DNA of 64,000 nt. It comes from Cyanobium sp. Cruz CV13-4-11. Its GTDB lineage: Bacteria; Cyanobacteriota; Cyanobacteriia; PCC-6307; Cyanobiaceae. A program made the translations under genes and the position numbers. The DNA is taken from the NCBI RefSeq assembly GCF_024346055.1, contig NZ_JAGQCH010000013.1, positions 33,610-97,609 on the forward strand. Direction: 5' to 3'. Positions 25,808 through 35,164 of this stretch are shown here, piece after piece. Numbering within the stretch: the stretch's first letter is position 1; every line of letters begins with the position of its first letter. The notes under the pieces were generated by a model. That model did not search any database. It worked only from the letters and a program-made list of their open reading frames with translations, and was not told the DNA's origin.

Positions 25808-28453
25808 ATGGCCTTGACCGTTGCGCCGATCGACTTCGCCGCGCTGGTGGACAGCAGCGTCTCCCGGCCGGCCCGCTACCTGGGCAACGAGCGGGGGGTG
25901 GAGCCCCGGGACTGGTCGGCGGCCCGGGTGCGCTGGGCGCTCACCTATCCGGAGGTCTACGAGGTCGGCGCCAGCAACCTCGGCCACGTGCTGCTCTACT
26001 CGATCCTCAATGCCGTCCCCGGCCAGCTCTGCGATCGGGCCTACCTGCCGGCCCCCGATCTGGCGGCCCGGCTGCGGGAGCGGGGCACGCCCCTGTTCGC
26101 GGTGGAAAGCCACCGGCCCCTGGCGGCCTTCGACATCCTCGGTTTCAGCCTCAGCTACGAGCTCGGCGGCACCAACATCCTCGAGATGCTGGATCTGGCC
26201 GGCCTCCCGATCCGCGCCGCCGACCGCGGCGACCTGCCCCTCGACGATCCGGCGGCCCCGCCGCTGATCTTTGCCGGCGGGCCCACCGCCACCGGCAACC
26301 CCGAGCCCTTCGCGCCGTTCTTCGATTTCCTGGCCCTGGGGGATGGGGAGGAGCTGCTGCCCGAGATCGGCCTGGTGGTGGCCGAGGGCCGGGCCGCCGG
26401 CCTGGGCCGGCGGGCCCTGCTGCGGGATCTGGCCGAGGTGCCGGGGGTCTACGTACCGGCCCTGTACGCGCCGGGGCCCGATGGGGTGAGCCTGCTGCCG
26501 CTGGAGCCGGGGCTGGCTCCCCGGATCCAGCGGCGCACCGCCACCCCCATGCCCCACTACGCCATGGGCCTGGTGCCCCACATCGAGACGGTCCACGACC
26601 GGCTCACCGTGGAGATCCGCCGCGGCTGCACCCGCGGCTGCCGCTTCTGCCAGCCGGGGATGCTGACGCGCCCGGCCCGGGATGTGGAGCCCGAGGCGGT
26701 CATCGAGGCGGTGGAGGAGGGGATGCTCCGCACCGGCTACAGCGACTTCTCCCTGCTGTCGCTCAGCTGCAGCGATTACCTGTCCCTGCCGGCGGTGGGG
26801 GTGGAGCTGCGCAACCGGCTGGCGGAGCACAACGTCAGCCTCACCCTGCCCAGCCAGCGGGTCGACCGCTTCGACAACTCCATCGCCCACATCCTTGGTG
26901 GCACCCGCCGGGCCGGGCTCACCTTCGCCCCCGAGGCCGGCACCCAGCGCCTGCGGGACATCGTCAACAAGGGACTCACGGATGCGGAACTGCTGCGCGG
27001 CATCCGCACCGCCATGGAGAACGGCTACAACCGCGTGAAGCTCTATTTCATGATCGGCCTGCCGGGCGAGACCGACGCCGACGTGCTCGGCATCGTCGAC
27101 ACCTGCCGGGGGCTGCAGCAACAGTGCCGCGATCTGGGCCGGCTGCAGCTCAACCTCACGATCAGCAACTTCACCCCCAAGCCCCACACGCCGTTCCAGT
27201 GGCACAGCGTGTCGACGGCGGAATTCCGGCGCCGGCAGCAGCTGCTGCGGGACGCCCTGCGGCCCCTTCGGGGGCTCAAGACGAACTTCACCGATGTGCG
27301 CCTGTCGGCGGTGGAGGATTTTGTGGGCCGGGGCGACCGGCGGCTGGCTCCGGTGATCGAGGCGGCCTGGCGGGCGGGAGCCGGGCTGGATGCCTGGTTC
27401 GAATCCGCCGATCGCACCCATGCCGCCTGGACCGGCGCCATCGAGGCGGCCGGTCTGGGCGGCTCCTACCGGGCCCTGGAGATGGGCGGCTGGAGCGCGG
27501 CGGAGGCCTTCGCCACGGGCGACCTCGAGGCCTTCTGCCGCCAGCCCCTGCCCTGGGACCACATCGATTCCGGCGTCGACAAGGTCTGGCTGGCCGAAGA
27601 CCTGCTCCGGGCCCTGGCAGCGGCCGTGGTGCCGGATTGCTCCTTCGAGGGCTGCAGCAGCTGCGGCGTCTGTGGTCCTGAGCTGGGCCACAACGTGGTG
27701 ATCCCGCCGCCCCCCGTGCCGCCGCCGATCCCGCCGCGCGTCCCGGCCAGCGAAAGGGTCTGCCGGCTGCGCTTCGGCTTCGCCAAGACCGGCTCCCTGG
27801 CCTTGATCAGCCACCTGGACACCCTGCGGCTGCTGGAGCGCGCCCTGCGCCGCAGCGCCTTGCCGGTGAGCTTCACGGGCGGATTCCACCCCCTGCCGCG
27901 GCTGCAGATGGCGCTGCCCCTGCCCCTGGGGGTGGAGGGACTGGGCGAGTGGCTCGACCTCGACTTCGCCGCCCCGGTCGATCCGGAGATGGCCCGCCAG
28001 CGCCTGCAGGCGGAACTCAGCGCCGAGCTGAGCTTGCTCTCGGTGCAGGCGGTGCCCCTGGAGACCCCCGGCCTGGCCCAGCAGATCCGTGCCGCCCACT
28101 GGCGGTTCGCCCTGCTTCCGGGCCCGGATCAGCCGGCTCCAGTACCGCAAGAGTGGTCGGCCGCCATCGCCGCCCTGCTGGAGGCCACCACCCTGCCCTG
28201 GCGGGACCAGGACAAGAAGGGGCGCCCCCGGGAGCGGGACTGCCGCCCCTACTTGCTGGCCCTGGGCCCAGCGCCGCTGGAAGCCGAGGGCCCTGGGCAG
28301 GCCGGGCTGGTGCTGGATCTGGAGGCGGCCGTGGACCCCCAGGGGCGCAGCCTGCGGCCCGAACAGCTGCGTCAGTGGCTGGGCGAGTCCCTCGGCCTGC
28401 CGCTGGTGCTCGGGGCGGTCCAGCGCCGTTGCCTCCGGCTGGACGCATGCTAA
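25808..28453 (+). CDS. Radical SAM protein fused to a TIGR03936/DUF2344 domain
   Basis: This 881-residue protein has the organisation of the TIGR03960-type radical SAM family. The N-terminal domain (LTYPEVYEVGASNLGHVLLY) is followed by a radical SAM core with cluster cysteines in RRGCTRGCRFCQPGMLTRPA (CX3CX2C) and QRVDRFDNSIAHILGGTRRA. A later Cys motif EGCSSCGVCGPEL precedes a proline linker. The C-terminal DUF2344 domain starts near residue 650 (RLRFGFAKTGSLALISHLDT and PRLQMALPLPLGVEG). In many cyanobacteria this gene lies just upstream of rne, as here. Its exact reaction is unknown to me; a role in tRNA or rRNA modification has been suggested only by context. Confidence 0.88.
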   Translation: MALTVAPIDFAALVDSSVSRPARYLGNERGVEPRDWSAARVRWALTYPEVYEVGASNLGHVLLYSILNAVPGQLCDRAYLPAPDLAARLRERGTPLFAVESHRPLAAFDILGFSLSYELGGTNILEMLDLAGLPIRAADRGDLPLDDPAAPPLIFAGGPTATGNPEPFAPFFDFLALGDGEELLPEIGLVVAEGRAAGLGRRALLRDLAEVPGVYVPALYAPGPDGVSLLPLEPGLAPRIQRRTATPMPHYAMGLVPHIETVHDRLTVEIRRGCTRGCRFCQPGMLTRPARDVEPEAVIEAVEEGMLRTGYSDFSLLSLSCSDYLSLPAVGVELRNRLAEHNVSLTLPSQRVDRFDNSIAHILGGTRRAGLTFAPEAGTQRLRDIVNKGLTDAELLRGIRTAMENGYNRVKLYFMIGLPGETDADVLGIVDTCRGLQQQCRDLGRLQLNLTISNFTPKPHTPFQWHSVSTAEFRRRQQLLRDALRPLRGLKTNFTDVRLSAVEDFVGRGDRRLAPVIEAAWRAGAGLDAWFESADRTHAAWTGAIEAAGLGGSYRALEMGGWSAAEAFATGDLEAFCRQPLPWDHIDSGVDKVWLAEDLLRALAAAVVPDCSFEGCSSCGVCGPELGHNVVIPPPPVPPPIPPRVPASERVCRLRFGFAKTGSLALISHLDTLRLLERALRRSALPVSFTGGFHPLPRLQMALPLPLGVEGLGEWLDLDFAAPVDPEMARQRLQAELSAELSLLSVQAVPLETPGLAQQIRAAHWRFALLPGPDQPAPVPQEWSAAIAALLEATTLPWRDQDKKGRPRERDCRPYLLALGPAPLEAEGPGQAGLVLDLEAAVDPQGRSLRPEQLRQWLGESLGLPLVLGAVQRRCLRLDAC

Positions 28454-28829
28454 GTTCGCCTTAGACGGAGAAAGGAATCGCGGGGATCCTCCCTTTCGTC
28501 CTCCTCCGCCCAGACGCTTCTGCAACAGGGACGCTCTCTAGAAGCTCCTCGGCGAAAGCGCGATTTCAGTCAACATTGCTTGGTTCGATCTTCGTTGCTT
28601 CGCATCGGGAAGGGACGTCATCCCTTCCGCCACGCTGCCGGCCCGACGACGTCTTGGCTCCCCCTGCAGCCCCCTTGTCCAGGGGGCTGTACCAGGCAAT
28701 CAATCGACTCCATTGTTACCGGGGTCGTTCTGTTCCTTTTCAGTGGCTGCGCGACCGCCACGGTCGGCGTCCGATTCCTTCCCCACACCTGCCCTTTGGC
28801 AGGGCTCCACTGAGCCCACCATCTCTTCC
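28454..28829 (+). promoter_or_regulatory. Long 5' leader region of rne
   Basis: There are 376 bp between the upstream stop and the rne ATG without a convincing gene. Cyanobacterial and proteobacterial rne mRNAs usually have long 5' leaders through which RNase E controls its own level. The stretch contains several short C/T-rich patches and a TTGTTACC-like segment, but I could not fold it reliably. A frame open upstream to 28713 joins rne in phase but lacks protein-like content. Confidence 0.4.
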
Positions 28830-30869
28830 ATGCCCCAGCAGATCGTCATCGCTGAGCAGTTGCGGATCGCCGCAGTGCTCAGCGACGAACGCGTTGATGA
28901 ACTGATCGTCGCCCAGGGTCGTTATCAGATCGGTGACGTCTATCTCGGAACCGTTGAAAACGTGTTGCCCGGGATCGATGCGGCGTTCGTCAACATCGGA
29001 GAAAGCGAGAAGAACGGCTTCATTCACATCACCGACCTCGGTCCCCTGCGACTGAGGAAGGGGGGCGCTGGCATCACCGAGCTGCTCGAGCCCAGGCAGA
29101 AGGTGCTCGTCCAGGTGATGAAGGAGCCCACGGGCACCAAGGGGCCACGGCTCACCGGGAACCTCTCCCTGCCGGGCCGCTTCCTGGTGCTTCAGCCCCA
29201 TGGCCAGGGGGTCAACATCTCCCGACGCATCAACGGCGAAAACGAGCGCAACCGGTTGCGGGCCCTCGGTGTGCTGATCAAGCCCCCCGGTGCCGGCCTG
29301 CTGATCCGCACCGAGGCCGAGGACGTCAGCGAAGACATGCTGATCGACGACCTCGAGGGTCTGCTGCGTCAGTGGGAGTCGATCCAGCAGGCCGCCGAGA
29401 CGGCGGCGCCGCCGGTGCTGCTCAACCGCGATGAGGATTTCATCCACCGGGTCCTGCGCGACCTCTACAGCCCCGATGTGCTGCGGGTGGTGGTCGACAG
29501 CGCTGATGCGGTGGCGCGGGTCAACGCCTTCCTCGGCTCCGACCAGGCCAATCTCCTGGTGGAGCACCACAGCGAATCCACCGAGATCCTGGAGCACTAC
29601 CGGGTCAACGCGGCCATCCGTGATGCCCTCAAGCCGCGGGTGGATCTCCCCTCCGGCGGCTACGTGATCATCGAGCCCACCGAGGCTCTGACGGTCATCG
29701 ACGTCAACTCCGGCTCGTTCACCCGCTCGGCCAATGCCCGCGAGACGGTCCTGTGGACCAACTGCGAAGCGGCGGTGGAGATCGCCCGCCAGCTGAAGCT
29801 GCGCAACATCGGCGGCGTGGTGATCATTGACTTCATCGACATGGAGTCCCGCCGCGACCAACTGCAATTGCTGGAGCACTTCACCCAGGCCTCCCGCGAC
29901 GACACCGCCCGTCCCCAGATTGCCCAGCTCACCGAGCTCGGCCTGGTGGAGCTGACCCGCAAACGCCAGGGCCAGAACATCTACGAACTGTTCGGCCGGG
30001 CCTGCCCCAGCTGTGGCGGCCTGGGTCATGTGGCCGTGCTGCCCGGCAAGGACACCCTCCAGCCCCTGGCCACGGTTTCGGGTCTGGTGCGCTCGGCGGC
30101 TTCGGCCCGGGCCGAAGTGGCCAGCCCCGCCAACGGAGGTGGTGAGGTCGGTGGCAGTGGCCGGCGACGGCGCGGTGGTCGTGGCGGCCGGGGCTCCGAT
30201 GGGGCCGAGGCCCCGATGGCAAATGGGTTCGCCGACGGTGTTGGCAATGGCGCCCTCGCCGTGCCTTCCCCCCAGGAGACCATCCCCTCCTCCGAGGCGC
30301 CCCAACGTCGTCAGGAGCCCGAGGTGCTGGCCGTGCCGATGGACGCGGAGCAGGAGCTGGTCTACGGCTGGATGGGCCTGAGTCCGGCGCTGTTGCTGGA
30401 TCCGATCCCCACGGGGGAGAGCCTGATGGTGCGCGTCGTTCGGCCGGATGCCGATCCGGAGGCCGTCATCGAGGAAGCCCGCCAGCAGCTGGCCGCCAGC
30501 GGCTCCCGTCGCCGCCGGCGCGGCAGGAACGGCGAGGGGCGCAATGGATCTGGCGAAGCCCCAGAGACCCCCGAGGCCTCCGACGCCTCCGACGCTTTCG
30601 AAGCTTCTGACTCCTCCGAGGCCCCTTATCACCACGAGGTGATTCCCATCCTGGAGATCACCCCGGCCCCGTTCGAGCCTGAAGCCGTCCCTGCGCCGGC
30701 TGAGCCCGTCGCCGTGGCGCTGCCCAGCCGCCGCTCCTCTGCCAGGTCCACACCGGTCGCGGCCCCTGTCCCGGTGGCCGCCTCCGCCGCGCCGCCTGCG
30801 GCCGAGGAGGCCCCCAGTGAGGCCGGCGAACCGCGCCGGCGCCGGCGCCGTTCCTCTGCCTCGGGCTGA
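28830..30869 (+). CDS. rne: Ribonuclease E
   Basis: RNase E is the main single-strand endonuclease for mRNA decay and rRNA processing. The 679-residue protein begins [20 protein letters not shown]. An S1-like domain ([20 protein letters not shown]) is followed by the 5'-sensor and DNase I-like catalytic domains with the metal-binding [14 protein letters not shown] and [15 protein letters not shown], and the zinc-link CPSCGG. The C-terminal 230 residues are low-complexity (A/P/E/S-rich). They end [13 protein letters not shown], which contains the arginine nonapeptide reported in cyanobacteria to bind PNPase. The ATG at 28830 gives the conserved N-terminus. The rnhB gene overlaps its 3' end by 53 bp. 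Confidence 0.96.
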   Translation: MPQQIVIAEQLRIAAVLSDERVDELIVAQGRYQIGDVYLGTVENVLPGIDAAFVNIGESEKNGFIHITDLGPLRLRKGGAGITELLEPRQKVLVQVMKEPTGTKGPRLTGNLSLPGRFLVLQPHGQGVNISRRINGENERNRLRALGVLIKPPGAGLLIRTEAEDVSEDMLIDDLEGLLRQWESIQQAAETAAPPVLLNRDEDFIHRVLRDLYSPDVLRVVVDSADAVARVNAFLGSDQANLLVEHHSESTEILEHYRVNAAIRDALKPRVDLPSGGYVIIEPTEALTVIDVNSGSFTRSANARETVLWTNCEAAVEIARQLKLRNIGGVVIIDFIDMESRRDQLQLLEHFTQASRDDTARPQIAQLTELGLVELTRKRQGQNIYELFGRACPSCGGLGHVAVLPGKDTLQPLATVSGLVRSAASARAEVASPANGGGEVGGSGRRRRGGRGGRGSDGAEAPMANGFADGVGNGALAVPSPQETIPSSEAPQRRQEPEVLAVPMDAEQELVYGWMGLSPALLLDPIPTGESLMVRVVRPDADPEAVIEEARQQLAASGSRRRRRGRNGEGRNGSGEAPETPEASDASDAFEASDSSEAPYHHEVIPILEITPAPFEPEAVPAPAEPVAVALPSRRSSARSTPVAAPVPVAASAAPPAAEEAPSEAGEPRRRRRRSSASG

Positions 30870-31542
30870 TCCTCCCGGCCAGGACACCCTCGGGCGCCCG
30901 GATGCCCCGGTCTGGGGAGGACTCGATCCCTCCGCCTGTGCCGGGGTGGACGAGGTGGGCCGGGGCAGCCTGTTCGGGCCGGTGTTTGCGGCGGCGGTGG
31001 TGCTGCCGGCGGCGGCCATCGGCCCCCTGGTAGCCGCGGGTCTGAACGACAGCAAGACCCTGTCTGCCAGACGCCGGCAGGCCCTGGTTCCCCTGCTGCG
31101 GCAGCACGCCCTGGCCTGGTCCCTGGGGCAGGCGAGCGCCAGTGAAATCGACCGCTGGGGTCTGCGCCTGGCCACCGAATGGGCCATGCTGCGGGCGCTG
31201 CAACGGCTGCCCCGGCCGCCCCGGCTGCTGCTGGTGGATGGGGTACTTTCCCTGAGGCCGTGGCCCGGACCCCAGACCACCCTGGTGCGGGGCGACGGCC
31301 GTTGCGCGGCGATCGCCGCCGCCAGCGTGCTGGCCAAGCAGGAAAGGGATGCCCTGCTGACCCGCCTGGCCCTGCGCCATCCCGGCTATGGCCTGGAGCG
31401 TCATGCCGGCTATGGGACGCCCCAGCACCGGGAGGCGATCCTGCGGCTGGGTCCCACCCCCCTGCACCGCCGCAGCTTTCTCAGCTCGATTGGCACCAAC
31501 GCTGGAAATCCCCCAGCAGCTGCTGACTCACCCGGGTCCTGA
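30817..31542 (+). CDS. rnhB: Ribonuclease HII
   Basis: Removes ribonucleotides and RNA primers from DNA duplexes. The catalytic D-E-D-D set is visible: [20 protein letters not shown] (first D and E), [10 protein letters not shown] (second D) and [14 protein letters not shown] (last D region); the GNDSKTLS-like motif reads [13 protein letters not shown]. The GTG start at 30817 overlaps the rne end by 53 bp, implying coupled translation; no later in-frame start precedes the conserved domain well. The last 62 bases overlap the convergent DUF1997 gene. Confidence 0.93.
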   Translation: MRPANRAGAGAVPLPRADPPGQDTLGRPDAPVWGGLDPSACAGVDEVGRGSLFGPVFAAAVVLPAAAIGPLVAAGLNDSKTLSARRRQALVPLLRQHALAWSLGQASASEIDRWGLRLATEWAMLRALQRLPRPPRLLLVDGVLSLRPWPGPQTTLVRGDGRCAAIAAASVLAKQERDALLTRLALRHPGYGLERHAGYGTPQHREAILRLGPTPLHRRSFLSSIGTNAGNPPAAADSPGS

Positions 31543-31993
31543 TGCCCAGCAGGATGCCGCCAAGCACCGAGCGGCCGGTGGCCTCCAGCACCTTGGGGGG
31601 GATCACCTTCAGCAGGGTGGGGCGGCTCACCGTGACCGAGAGGCTGGCTTCGCCGGTGAGGCCGCCGTCGGCCGCGGCAAGCCAGGAGCAGAGGCCGAGG
31701 CGGAAATCCTCCACCAGTCCCAGCCCCTCGAGCTGGCAGTCGAGGGCCTCCAGCTCCAGCCGACCGTTGCGGCGCACGACCTGAAGCTCCACCACGGGCT
31801 GGATCCGGAGCTGGAACACCTTCACCTGGCTCACCGTGTAGCGGTAGCGGCCCGGTCCGAGGGGTTCGAGCTGGCTCGGGTCGAGCAGGGCCTGTACCAC
31901 CCGCTGCTCGTCGTCCAGATAGGCCGGCAGACGGTCCGCTTCGTTGACCACCGGAAGGTCAAGTTGCTGGCTGGCGCTGAAGGCCAGAGACAT
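31481..31993 (-). CDS. DUF1997 family protein
   Basis: This 170-residue protein fits the cyanobacterial/plastid DUF1997 family, whose function is unknown. Typical features are the N-terminal [20 protein letters not shown], alternating beta-strand-like segments ([20 protein letters not shown]) and the C-terminal [20 protein letters not shown] followed by [18 protein letters not shown]. The fold is probably SRPBCC-like with a lipid-binding cavity, which is inference. Its 3' end overlaps rnhB, and it diverges from pheA. Confidence 0.75.
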   Translation of the reverse strand: MSLAFSASQQLDLPVVNEADRLPAYLDDEQRVVQALLDPSQLEPLGPGRYRYTVSQVKVFQLRIQPVVELQVVRRNGRLELEALDCQLEGLGLVEDFRLGLCSWLAAADGGLTGEASLSVTVSRPTLLKVIPPKVLEATGRSVLGGILLGIRTRVSQQLLGDFQRWCQSS

Positions 31994-32048
31994 AGCCTGC
32001 AGGCCGGCAGGCCATGATCCTACCGATCACCCCAGACCGCCCCCCGCC

Positions 32049-32894
32049 ATGCGCCTTGCCTTTCTCGGTCCCGTCGGCACCTATGGCGAGCAGGCGGCGC
32101 AGCGACTGGCGGGCCTCGAGGGCCTGGAGGGCGTCGATTTCGTGCCCCAGCAGGGCATCCGCGCCGTGATCTGGGCCCTGGCTGACGGGGATTGCGAACT
32201 GGCGGTGGTGCCGGTGGAGAACTCCGTGGAGGGGGGCGTCACCAGCTGTCTGGACGCCCTCTGGGAGCACCCGGACCTGGCGGTGGCCCGGGCCCTGGTG
32301 TTGCCCATCCGCCATGCGCTGGTGGGCAGTGGTCCGCTCGACGGGATCAGTGAGGTGCTCTCCCACCCCCAGGCCCTGGCCCAGTGCAGCCTGTGGCTGG
32401 GGGAACAGCTGCCCCAGGCGTTGCAGCTGCCCACCAGCTCCACCGCCGAGGCGGCGCGGCTGGTGCGGGGCAGCCGCTTCCGGGGCGCCATCGCCTCACT
32501 GGAGGCGGCCGCCGAGCATGGCCTGGAGGTGCTGGCCTACCCGATCAACGACGTCCCCGGCAACTGCACCCGCTTTCTGCTGCTCCGGCGCGGGGAACGC
32601 TCCCAGCGGGGGCCCTACGCCAGCGTGGCGTTCTCGCTCCACTCCAACCGTCCCGGGGCCCTGCTGGAGTCGCTGGGCTGTTTCGCCCGGCAGGGGCTGA
32701 ACATGAGCCGCATCGAGTCACGCCCCTCCAAGCGGGAAATGGGCGAGTACATCTTCTTCGTCGATCTCGAACTTCCCGAGGGAGCCGCACCGCTGGAGGG
32801 GGCCATCGCCGATCTCACCCCCCTCTGTGAGCATCTGGCCCTGTTCGGGGCCTATCCCCTCACCAACCTCGCCGCCGAGGAGAAGCGGGCCTGA
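32049..32894 (+). CDS. pheA: Prephenate dehydratase
   Basis: Converts prephenate to phenylpyruvate in phenylalanine synthesis. The 281-residue protein lacks a chorismate mutase part. It has the periplasmic-binding-like catalytic domain (MRLAFLGPVGTYGEQAAQRL, VVPVENSVEGGVTSCLDAL, the catalytic Thr motif in GNCTRFLLL). A C-terminal ACT regulatory domain follows (SLHSNRPGALLESLGCFARQ and LNMSRIESRPSKREMGEY), whose E-S-R-P motif is the phenylalanine-binding site, so feedback inhibition is expected. It converges with the quinol methyltransferase gene, with the two stops 1 bp apart. Confidence 0.96.
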   Translation: MRLAFLGPVGTYGEQAAQRLAGLEGLEGVDFVPQQGIRAVIWALADGDCELAVVPVENSVEGGVTSCLDALWEHPDLAVARALVLPIRHALVGSGPLDGISEVLSHPQALAQCSLWLGEQLPQALQLPTSSTAEAARLVRGSRFRGAIASLEAAAEHGLEVLAYPINDVPGNCTRFLLLRRGERSQRGPYASVAFSLHSNRPGALLESLGCFARQGLNMSRIESRPSKREMGEYIFFVDLELPEGAAPLEGAIADLTPLCEHLALFGAYPLTNLAAEEKRA

Positions 32895-32895
32895 G

Positions 32896-33906
32896 TCAGC
32901 TGGGCCCGTACGGGTCCTCGGCCCCGGCTCCGGGCACCGGACCGCGGAAGACGCCGAACTGCATCAGACCGGTGCGGAAGGCCCAGTCCATCAACAGCAG
33001 GGTCGGCGTTTCCCGCAGGCCCTGAATCACAGCCCGCGGGCCCAGCCCCAGCACCGCCCCGGGGCGGCGTATCCCCTCAACGATGGAATCCACCCAGGAG
33101 GGCAGGGTGGCCACGGTCCAGTCGGCCGTGCTGATCGGCAGGCCCCGGTTCCAGGGGCTGGTCTCCAGGTTTCTCCTGAGGGAAGGAATGCTGGCGAACT
33201 CCGGATGGGCCCACTGGTCGAGCAGCTGGCGCATCACCCAGCGCTCGAGGCGGTTCATTGGGGCGACGGCCGGGTCGCGGCGGTTCCAGTCGGCCACCGC
33301 CAGGCAGCCCCCCGGCCGCAGCACACGCAGCATCTCGTCGGCGTAGCGCTGCTTGTCGGGCATGTGGGGTCCGGCCTCCACGCTCCAGACCGCATCGAAG
33401 CCCGCATCGGGAGTTCCGTCTGGCAGATCCAGGGCCAGGGCATCCATGACGGCGAAGCGGCAACCCGGCAGGTCGGCCGGGGTGAGTTCCCGGGCCCGGG
33501 CGATCTGGGCCGGACTGATGCTGATACCCAGCACCTCAAAGCCGTAGTCGCGGGCCAGGATCCGGGCGCTGCCGCCGATGCCGCAGCCCACATCCAGCAC
33601 CCGGCTGCCGGGGGGCAGACGGTCGAGGCCGCTCCAGCGCACCAGTTCGTGCACGAAGGCGGCCTTGGCGGCCCGGAAATCCCGCGATCCGGGGGGATCG
33701 CCGTAGTGCCCCAGATGCACGTGCTCGCCCCAGAGACGCTCCAACAGCCGATCGTCCGTCCAGCGGTCGTAGGCGGCGGCGACGCTGGCCGTGGACAGGT
33801 AGGCCCTTGAGCGGCGCCGCCATAGCATGGCTGCAACGACCGCGACAAGGACACCCCCCGTCACCAGGAGGGGCAGCAGGACGCCGCCCGGGAACAGGCT
33901 CGCCAT
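32896..33906 (-). CDS. MPBQ/MSBQ-type quinol methyltransferase (Sll0418-like)
   Basis: This 336-residue protein matches from memory the 2-methyl-6-phytyl-1,4-benzoquinol methyltransferase of Synechocystis (Sll0418), which acts in tocopherol and possibly plastoquinone synthesis. An N-terminal membrane helix (VLLPLLVTGGVLVAVVAAML) is followed by VAAAYDRWTDDRLLERLWGE, HVHLGHYGDPPGSRDF, SAM motif I RVLDVGCGIGGSARILARDY and VWSVEAGPHMPDKQRYADEM, then GGCLAVADWNRRD and MRQLLDQWAHPEFASI. It would act at the inner face of the plasma or thylakoid membrane. It starts 3 bp after the Lon N-domain gene ends. Confidence 0.88.
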   Translation of the reverse strand: MASLFPGGVLLPLLVTGGVLVAVVAAMLWRRRSRAYLSTASVAAAYDRWTDDRLLERLWGEHVHLGHYGDPPGSRDFRAAKAAFVHELVRWSGLDRLPPGSRVLDVGCGIGGSARILARDYGFEVLGISISPAQIARARELTPADLPGCRFAVMDALALDLPDGTPDAGFDAVWSVEAGPHMPDKQRYADEMLRVLRPGGCLAVADWNRRDPAVAPMNRLERWVMRQLLDQWAHPEFASIPSLRRNLETSPWNRGLPISTADWTVATLPSWVDSIVEGIRRPGAVLGLGPRAVIQGLRETPTLLLMDWAFRTGLMQFGVFRGPVPGAGAEDPYGPS

Positions 33907-33909
33907 GGT

Positions 33910-34575
33910 TCAGGCCTCGTCGTCGCCGCCGAGGCTGGAGAAGGTGTCCTTGAGGACGGTGCGGGCCGCCAGCTGGCGCCGGGTCTGGTCAAGCAGTTCG
34001 TATTCCTGGCGCAGGCGTTCGCCGGTGTCGGTGATCTCCAGCAGGGCCTGCTGGTGATCGGCCACCGGCCCGCCGAGATGGGCGCCGATCCAGAAGGAGA
34101 GTTCCCGGGGCAGATCGGGGAGGTCGGCGGGCAGGGAGGAGGGCTTGCCGATCAGCTTGCCGGTGAGATCGACCACGTCGCGCAGGGCCCGGATGACATC
34201 GCTGGTGAGGGTCTCGAGCTCCTCATGGCTCTCGCTCACGGTGTCTTCGATCCAGCTGACCATGCCCACCCGGAACGGGGTATCGCGCACGATGTCGAGG
34301 ACCCGGAAGCGCTGCTGCCCCATCGTGACGATGTTGCTGCGGTCGTCGTCCTGCACCTGGCAGTGGAGAATCTCGGCGCAACAGCCCACTTCCGCCATGC
34401 GTTTGTTCTGGGGGTCCCAGCGCACCACGCCGAAGCGTCGATCTTCCGACATCGCCGTGCGCAGCATCATGCGATACCGCGGCTCGAAGATGTGAAGCGG
34501 CAGCACCTCCTGGGGGAAGAGCACCACATCAGGCAGGGGAAACAGGGGCAGCTCCCTGACGGCCAGATCAGTCAC
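33910..34575 (-). CDS. Lon N-terminal (LON substrate-binding) domain protein
   Basis: This 221-residue protein consists of a stand-alone Lon substrate-binding domain without ATPase or protease parts: RELPLFPLPDVVLFPQEVLP, LHIFEPRYRMMLRTAMSEDR, then MAEVGCCAEILHCQVQDDDR and QQRFRVLDIVRDTPFRVGMV. The C-terminal helical region contains LPRELSFWIGAHLGGPVADH and ends with a charged helix (RRQLAARTVLKDTFSSLGG). In cyanobacteria this gene often follows the str operon, as here, but its function is unknown; a protein-quality role is inferred from the domain. Confidence 0.88.
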   Translation of the reverse strand: MTDLAVRELPLFPLPDVVLFPQEVLPLHIFEPRYRMMLRTAMSEDRRFGVVRWDPQNKRMAEVGCCAEILHCQVQDDDRSNIVTMGQQRFRVLDIVRDTPFRVGMVSWIEDTVSESHEELETLTSDVIRALRDVVDLTGKLIGKPSSLPADLPDLPRELSFWIGAHLGGPVADHQQALLEITDTGERLRQEYELLDQTRRQLAARTVLKDTFSSLGGDDEA

Positions 34576-34714
34576 GCGCGGATGTTGCCGCTGGCGGCAG
34601 GGGGAAAGGGGCGATCGGGGGTCGGCAACGAAAGGATCAACCAGAGCATCTCAAGTTTGAATCGATCCTAGAAAGACCGACCCACCCGGCGAAGGCCGCA
34701 TGGCCCCATGACCA

Positions 34715-35035
34715 TCAGAGCTTGACCTCGATGTCCACACCACTGGGAAGGTCGAGCTTCATCAGGGCGTCGATGGTCTTGGAACTGGGGCTGTAGATGT
34801 CGATGATCCGGCGGTGGGTGCGGGTCTCGAAGTGCTCACGGGAATCCTTGTCGACGTGAGGCGAGCGCAGCACGCAATAGATCTTGCGCTTGGTGGGCAG
34901 GGGGATCGGACCGATCGCCGTGGCAGCGGTGTGATCGGCGGTCTCGATGATTTTTTCGCAGGAGAGATCCAGCATGCGGCGATCGAAGGCCTTCAGGCGG
35001 ATGCGGATCTTCTGCTGGGGGATGGAAGCGGTCAT
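34715..35035 (-). CDS. rpsJ: 30S ribosomal protein S10
   Basis: The 106-residue protein reads [20 protein letters not shown], then [20 protein letters not shown] and [20 protein letters not shown], the conserved S10 core, ending [19 protein letters not shown]10 binds the 30S head and acts as NusE in antitermination complexes. It lies 129 bp downstream of tuf with a strong hairpin between them, in the order rpsL-rpsG-fusA-tuf-rpsJ. Confidence 0.97.
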   Translation of the reverse strand: MTASIPQQKIRIRLKAFDRRMLDLSCEKIIETADHTAATAIGPIPLPTKRKIYCVLRSPHVDKDSREHFETRTHRRIIDIYSPSSKTIDALMKLDLPSGVDIEVKL

Positions 35036-35116
35036 CGGAAGGGAAGCGCGGGCGAAGGGCGGCGGCAGCGCCGCTGAAACGGATTGTCGAGGTGCACCGG
35101 GAACCGGTGGTTCAAA

Positions 35117-35146
35117 GGGGGAGCTTCTCTGACGAGAGGCTCCCCC
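35117..35146 (-). terminator. Strong hairpin between tuf and rpsJ
   Basis: GGGGGAGC(C/T)TCTC pairs over 13 bp (one G-U-type mismatch) with GAGAGGCTCCCCC around a 4-base loop. On the minus strand it is followed by only three T residues, so it may terminate or attenuate between tuf and rpsJ, or be an RNA-stability/processing hairpin. Confidence 0.6.
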
Positions 35147-35164
35147 GAAAAGGCTAGATCAGCC

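Noticed and set aside
25781..28525. 914-residue minus-strand frame opposite the two-domain radical SAM gene
   Set aside because: The plus strand has radical SAM cysteine motifs and normal family length; the minus frame is an open shadow in GC-rich DNA.
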